From the NCBI GenBank assembly GCA_963703085.1, contig OY969789.1, forward strand, positions 558,001-622,000: a DNA stretch of 64,000 nucleotides. The letters run 5' to 3'. Both the position numbers and the translations under genes were made by a program. Below are positions 61,159 to 64,000 of the stretch, piece after piece. Under the pieces are notes generated by a model, which saw nothing but the letters and a program-made list of their open reading frames with translations, searched no databases and was not told the DNA's origin. Positions within the stretch are counted from its first letter, which is position 1; each line of letters starts with the position of its first letter. This DNA comes from DATAEG01 sp963703085 (lineage in GTDB: Bacteria > Actinomycetota > Actinomycetes > Mycobacteriales > Jatrophihabitantaceae).

Positions 61159-62103
61159 TCAATGCTGCGCAATCCGGCTCAGTGACCGCACGTGCTCGCG
61201 CACCGCGATGCGCAGCGCGTCCGGGGCGCGCACCTCAAAGCGCCAGGGCAACGCACACAGCCAGCGCGCCATGCCGGCCAGGTCGTCTGCTCCACTGCTG
61301 AGCAGCACTCCCCCGTCGCTGGGTTCCGCGGAGCCGAGCGTTGCCGGGAACAGCGCCCGCAATCGCGTCACCGAGGTGTCCAGCCACACCTCGGTGCGGT
61401 GCCGCCAGGCGTCGAAGGTCAGCGTGTGCACGACATGCGCCACAGGATCGAAACCGCGCGGCACGACACAGCGAACCGGCAACGGATCAGCCCGCCGCAA
61501 CCGGTCGACCCGGAAGGTGCGCAGCTCACCGCGCAGATGATCGTGGCCGACCAGATACCAGCGTCGCGCGTGGACGACCAGCCCGTACGGATCGACGTCG
61601 CGCACGCTGGCCGGTGCATCACCGCGCCGGTATTCGATCCGCACCCGGCGCCGGGAGCGCAGCGCGTCGGCCAATGCGAGTGCGACCTCGGGGTCCGGCT
61701 CGACGCGGTCCCGTTGGTCCGGGACAACCGCCGTCGCGTCGGATACCGCGGCAACGCGCTGCCGTAATCCCGCCGGCAGCAGGCGGTTGAGTTTGACCAG
61801 AGCACGGTCCGCAGCCGACGGCGCACCTGCGGCGGTTCCCGTGCCGGCCATGGCGAGCGCCAGCGCGACGGCCACCGCTTCGTCGTCGGCGAGCATCACC
61901 GGGGGCAACCGCGGGCCGCGGGTCAGTCGGTAGCCGCCGTACCTGCCGCGGATCGATTCGATCGCGACGCCGAGTTCCCGGAGGGCAACGATCTGCCGCC
62001 GCACCGTGCGGCGATCGACTTGCAGCCGCTGGGCCAATTCGTCGGCTGACACCACCCCGCGGTCCTGCAGCACCTCCAACAGCTCGAGGACGCGGGTGGT
62101 CAT
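61159..62103 (-). CDS. WYL-domain transcription regulator (HTH_11)
   Basis: A 314-residue regulator. The winged HTH at residues 1-60 reads TTRVLELLEVLQDRGVVSADELAQRLQVDRRTVRRQIVALRELG. The WYL domain follows, with VDPYGLVVHARRWYLVGHDHLRGELRTFRVDRL, and the C-terminal WCX extension ends near REHVRSLSRIAQH. WYL domains sense nucleic acids or small ligands. It is divergent from the alpha/beta hydrolase gene, with two dyads between, and probably controls it. Confidence 0.9.
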   Translation of the reverse strand: MTTRVLELLEVLQDRGVVSADELAQRLQVDRRTVRRQIVALRELGVAIESIRGRYGGYRLTRGPRLPPVMLADDEAVAVALALAMAGTGTAAGAPSAADRALVKLNRLLPAGLRQRVAAVSDATAVVPDQRDRVEPDPEVALALADALRSRRRVRIEYRRGDAPASVRDVDPYGLVVHARRWYLVGHDHLRGELRTFRVDRLRRADPLPVRCVVPRGFDPVAHVVHTLTFDAWRHRTEVWLDTSVTRLRALFPATLGSAEPSDGGVLLSSGADDLAGMARWLCALPWRFEVRAPDALRIAVREHVRSLSRIAQH

Positions 62104-62127
62104 GGGCCGAACTCTAATCGGTTTACT

Positions 62128-62152
62128 GGACGGTTTTCGTCCACATACGTGG
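62128..62152. promoter_or_regulatory. Dyads between the WYL regulator and hydrolase genes
   Basis: GGACG-GTTTT-CGTCC (62128-62142) and CCAC-ATAC-GTGG (62141-62152) are adjoining perfect inverted repeats in the 105-base divergent region. They are candidate sites for the WYL regulator. Confidence 0.4.
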
Positions 62153-62208
62153 TTAGCGTCCGAACTCAGCGGGTCGCTGTTCGGCGGTCCCGGCGAAAGG
62201 AGACAGTC

Positions 62209-62913
62209 ATGGCAACCATCGTTCTGGTCGGTGGATCGTTTCTCGGCGCGTGGGCTTGGGAGCGGGTGATCCCGGACCTGGAGGCGGCCGGGCACGACGT
62301 CCTCCCGCTCACCCTCACCGGGTTCGGCGATCGCGCGCATCTGATCACCGCTGAGCCGGATCTCACGATGCACGCGACTGACATCGTGGCGGCGATCGAG
62401 ATGGCCGACCTGCACGACGTACAGCTCGTGGCGCACTCGTACGCCGGCGCGCCCGCGACGATCGCGGCCAGCCGCATCCCGGAGCGCATCGGTCGCATCG
62501 TCTATGTCGCTGCGCTGCTGCCGCAGCCCGGCAAGACGTTGTTCGAGATTGCGCCGGAGGGCTTCGAGGAGATCATCCAGGGCTTTCTCGTCGACGACGG
62601 CCGGCGCATCGGCGTCATGAACGACTACGTGCTGGACAACTTCTACGGCGACCACGGCCTCACTGCCGAGGACAAGGCGTGGCTGCGCGCCCGAGCTGTG
62701 GGTCATCCGATCGGGACCTATCGTGACCCGGCGCCGGACGACCTGAGCGCGGTGGAGACGCTGCCGCGGACTTACCTCAAGTGCACGGGCGACCCCGGCG
62801 AACCCGAGCTGCCCAAGGGTGTGGAACGGATCGGCTTCGACAGCGGACACTGGCCGATGATCACCAAACCGGCCGAGCTGGCAGCGGAAATCACCACCCA
62901 AGCCACCCGATGA
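62209..62913 (+). CDS. Alpha/beta hydrolase (EstC/methylesterase-like)
   Basis: A 234-residue hydrolase. TIVLVGGSFLGAWAWERVIPDLEAAGHDVLPLTLTGFGDR gives the oxyanion strand. The nucleophile is Ser in VAHSYAGAPA (about residue 82), an acidic residue lies in KCTGDPGEPE, and the His is in FDSGHWPM near the C-terminus. The GGSFLGAWAWERV opening and short length are typical of plant-methylesterase-like enzymes in actinobacteria. ATG 62209 has AAGGAG seven bases upstream. Its stop codon lies in the palindrome at 62908-62959. Confidence 0.88.
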   Translation: MATIVLVGGSFLGAWAWERVIPDLEAAGHDVLPLTLTGFGDRAHLITAEPDLTMHATDIVAAIEMADLHDVQLVAHSYAGAPATIAASRIPERIGRIVYVAALLPQPGKTLFEIAPEGFEEIIQGFLVDDGRRIGVMNDYVLDNFYGDHGLTAEDKAWLRARAVGHPIGTYRDPAPDDLSAVETLPRTYLKCTGDPGEPELPKGVERIGFDSGHWPMITKPAELAAEITTQATR

Positions 62914-62959
62914 TCACGCGGAAAGTGCTGCTATAGCAGCGCAAAGTGCGTGATCATCG
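62908..62959. repeat. Palindrome with TGATCA ends and inner dyad
   Basis: CGATGATCACGC (62908-62919) and its inverse (62948-62959) are perfect 12-base arms. Between them is GCTGCTATAGCAGC (62927-62940), a perfect palindrome, flanked by two direct AAAGTG copies. The outer ends resemble those of the 17.6 and 18.6 kb palindromes (CGATGATCA / TGATCATCGCGGG). It lies between convergent genes and gives the hydrolase its stop codon. Confidence 0.7.
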
Positions 62960-62963
62960 CGGG

Positions 62964-63476
62964 TTAGCGCTGGGCGCGGGCCTCGGCGAGCAGTTGCTGC
63001 ACGACGTCGCCCTTGGCCTCGGTATAGGCGGTGCGGTCGGTGGCCAGCACCGCGGCGAGTTCCCGCTTGCGGACCGCATAGCGCTGCACGGCCGACGGCG
63101 ACGTGCGCAGGTACTCGCGCAGATCGATGTGGTCGTGATGCGCCGCCGAACCGTGCACCACGGCGTACATGTGATGCAGCGGCAGCCGGGCCGGGCGGTC
63201 GAACGCCTCGCGACCGGCTACGCCGAGGTCGCCGCGGTGCCGGTAACCGAGTTCGGTCAGCGCGGCGACGGCGGCCGGCACGGCAGCACGGCCTGGCAGC
63301 ACCGCGTCGATGTCAAGCACCGGCTTGCCGTACATGCCGGGCACCGCGGTGCTGCCGACGTGCTCCACCGTGCCGCCGAGCGGGGCCACCGCGGGCATCA
63401 GGAACTCGCGCAGCTCGGCGAAGGTCGCCGCGTACTCCGGCGACCAGTCGACCAGCTGGTTGGCCGTCGACGTCAC
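62964..63476 (-). CDS. GrpB family (nucleotidyltransferase-fold) protein
   Basis: A 170-residue protein. The GrpB pattern is clear: WSPEYAATFAELREFL, VEHVGSTAVPGMYGKPVLDIDAVLP, RHRGDLGVAGREAF and HHMYAVVHGSAAHHDHIDLREYLR. GrpB proteins resemble nucleotidyltransferases, and some have CoA kinase-like or unknown roles. It starts at GTG 63476, overlapping the stop of the radical SAM gene by four bases (GTGA), so it is translated with it. Confidence 0.88.
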   Translation of the reverse strand: MTSTANQLVDWSPEYAATFAELREFLMPAVAPLGGTVEHVGSTAVPGMYGKPVLDIDAVLPGRAAVPAAVAALTELGYRHRGDLGVAGREAFDRPARLPLHHMYAVVHGSAAHHDHIDLREYLRTSPSAVQRYAVRKRELAAVLATDRTAYTEAKGDVVQQLLAEARAQR

Positions 63477-64000
63477 TTCTTGGCCACCAGAGGCAGCAGT
63501 GCTCGGCCGGCCGCCGGACGCGCGGCCGGCGCGGCGAGCGCCTTACCCGTCGGGCCGATCTGGATATCTGTGCCCATCGTGGAGCAGACACCGCAGTCGA
63601 AGCACGGCGTCCAGCGGCAGTCGTCCTGCTCGAAGCCGGTCAGCGAGTCCTGCCAGTCGTCCCAGAGCCATTGCTTGTCCAACCCGGAGTCGAGGTGGTC
63701 CCAGGGCAACACCTCGTCCTCGCCGCGCTCCCTGGTGGTGTACCAGGCCAGCGAGACGCCGAGCGGTTCGAGCACGTCCGCCGCGGCGGAAACCCAACGG
63801 CTATAGGAGAAATGCTCGCTCCAGCCGTCGAACCGACCACCGTTCTCCCAGACCCGGCGGATGACGCCGCCGACCCGCCGGTCGCCCCGGGAGAGCAGTC
63901 CTTCGATCAGCGACGGTTCGCCGTCGTGATAGCGCATGCCCACGTTGCGGCCGAGGGAACGGTCGGCATTGATCGCCTCGCGCAGCTTCTTCAGCCGCCG
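63473..64000 (-). CDS. B12-binding radical SAM protein TIGR03960 (C-terminal part)
   Basis: Only the last 175 residues are in the window; the gene enters from the right edge. The C-terminus is diagnostic: SLIEGLLSRGDRRVGGVIRRVWENGG, LAWYTTRERGEDEVLPWDHLDSGLDKQWLWDDWQ, and DDCRWTPCFDCGVC ahead of the TDIQIGPTGKAL end. The family goes with the DUF2344 protein encoded at 50957-51709; normally the two are adjacent. The signature CxxxCxxC and B12 domains would be beyond the edge. Confidence 0.9.
   Translation of the reverse strand, partial: RRLKKLREAINADRSLGRNVGMRYHDGEPSLIEGLLSRGDRRVGGVIRRVWENGGRFDGWSEHFSYSRWVSAAADVLEPLGVSLAWYTTRERGEDEVLPWDHLDSGLDKQWLWDDWQDSLTGFEQDDCRWTPCFDCGVCSTMGTDIQIGPTGKALAAPAARPAAGRALLPLVAKK

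Overview
The window is about 64 kb of high-GC chromosomal DNA from an actinomycete. The evidence is strong G/C third-position bias, many GTG starts, an MptB-type polyprenol-phosphomannose mannosyltransferase, an F420-type (Ddn/DUF385) oxidoreductase, a GpgP-like phosphatase next to rsfS, a Cds1-like cysteine desulfhydrase, an RNase E with a Lys/Ala-rich head, and DUF1707 and DUF2690 proteins. It resembles the mycobacterial/streptomycete side of the phylum, but sequence reading alone does not give a genus. I see no rRNA or tRNA gene, CRISPR array, transposase or phage gene. About 57 protein genes are supported, two of them cut by the window edges, plus a 9-codon leader peptide.

Minus-strand backbone. 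Read from right to left, the minus strand carries a housekeeping order common in actinobacteria: B12-type radical SAM protein (cut at 64000), DUF2344 partner, rne, rplU, rpmA, obgE, proB, nadD, rsfS, histidine phosphatase, leuS, degV family, comEA (cut at 1). This order is split by blocks of other genes: 0.76-3.9 kb (MptB pair), 9.1-33.6 kb, 34.4-44.3 kb and 51.9-63.5 kb. A second conserved run (etfB-etfA ... iscS-mnmA) lies inside the 9-34 kb block and is itself split by an MFS gene, glpK-glpD and a DUF559-like gene.

Region by region. 0-4 kb: comEA end, and a two-gene membrane operon ending in an MptB-like glycosyltransferase. 3.8-9 kb: degV family, leuS with a leucine leader-peptide attenuator, a GpgP-like phosphatase, rsfS. 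9-20.5 kb: fumarylacetoacetase, mnmA, iscS, MFS pump, glycerol catabolism (glpK, glpD), a DUF559-like gene bracketed by large palindromes, etfA and etfB. 20.7-34 kb: two coupled esterases, a Ddn-like enzyme, an ATP-grasp protein, small membrane or secreted proteins, a Cds1-like enzyme, an ECF sigma/anti-sigma pair, HAD phosphatase, enoyl-CoA hydratase, ABC ATPase, glgX and nadD. 34-44 kb: a histidine kinase and a response regulator separated by a coupled AtuA/acyl-CoA carboxylase/acyl-CoA dehydrogenase/TetR operon. 44-52 kb: proB, obgE, rpmA, rplU, rne, DUF2344 protein. 52-64 kb: quinone oxidoreductase, an XRE-MurA fusion, MFS exporter with GNAT, a CGNR regulator, an AmiE-like/NamZ-like muropeptide recycling pair under a DasR-like site, a secreted cyclophilin, a WYL regulator with a divergent hydrolase, GrpB, and the radical SAM end.

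Points of most interest: the MSQHRLLLR leader and terminator before leuS; two dispersed palindromic repeat families (a roughly 60-bp one around the DUF559-like gene with a compensatory base change, and a 56-bp one at 10.35 and 30.54 kb); the helix-turn-helix-MurA fusion with an intact active site; a DasR-box-like site before the NamZ/AmiE genes; and a two-component pair apparently split by a catabolic operon.
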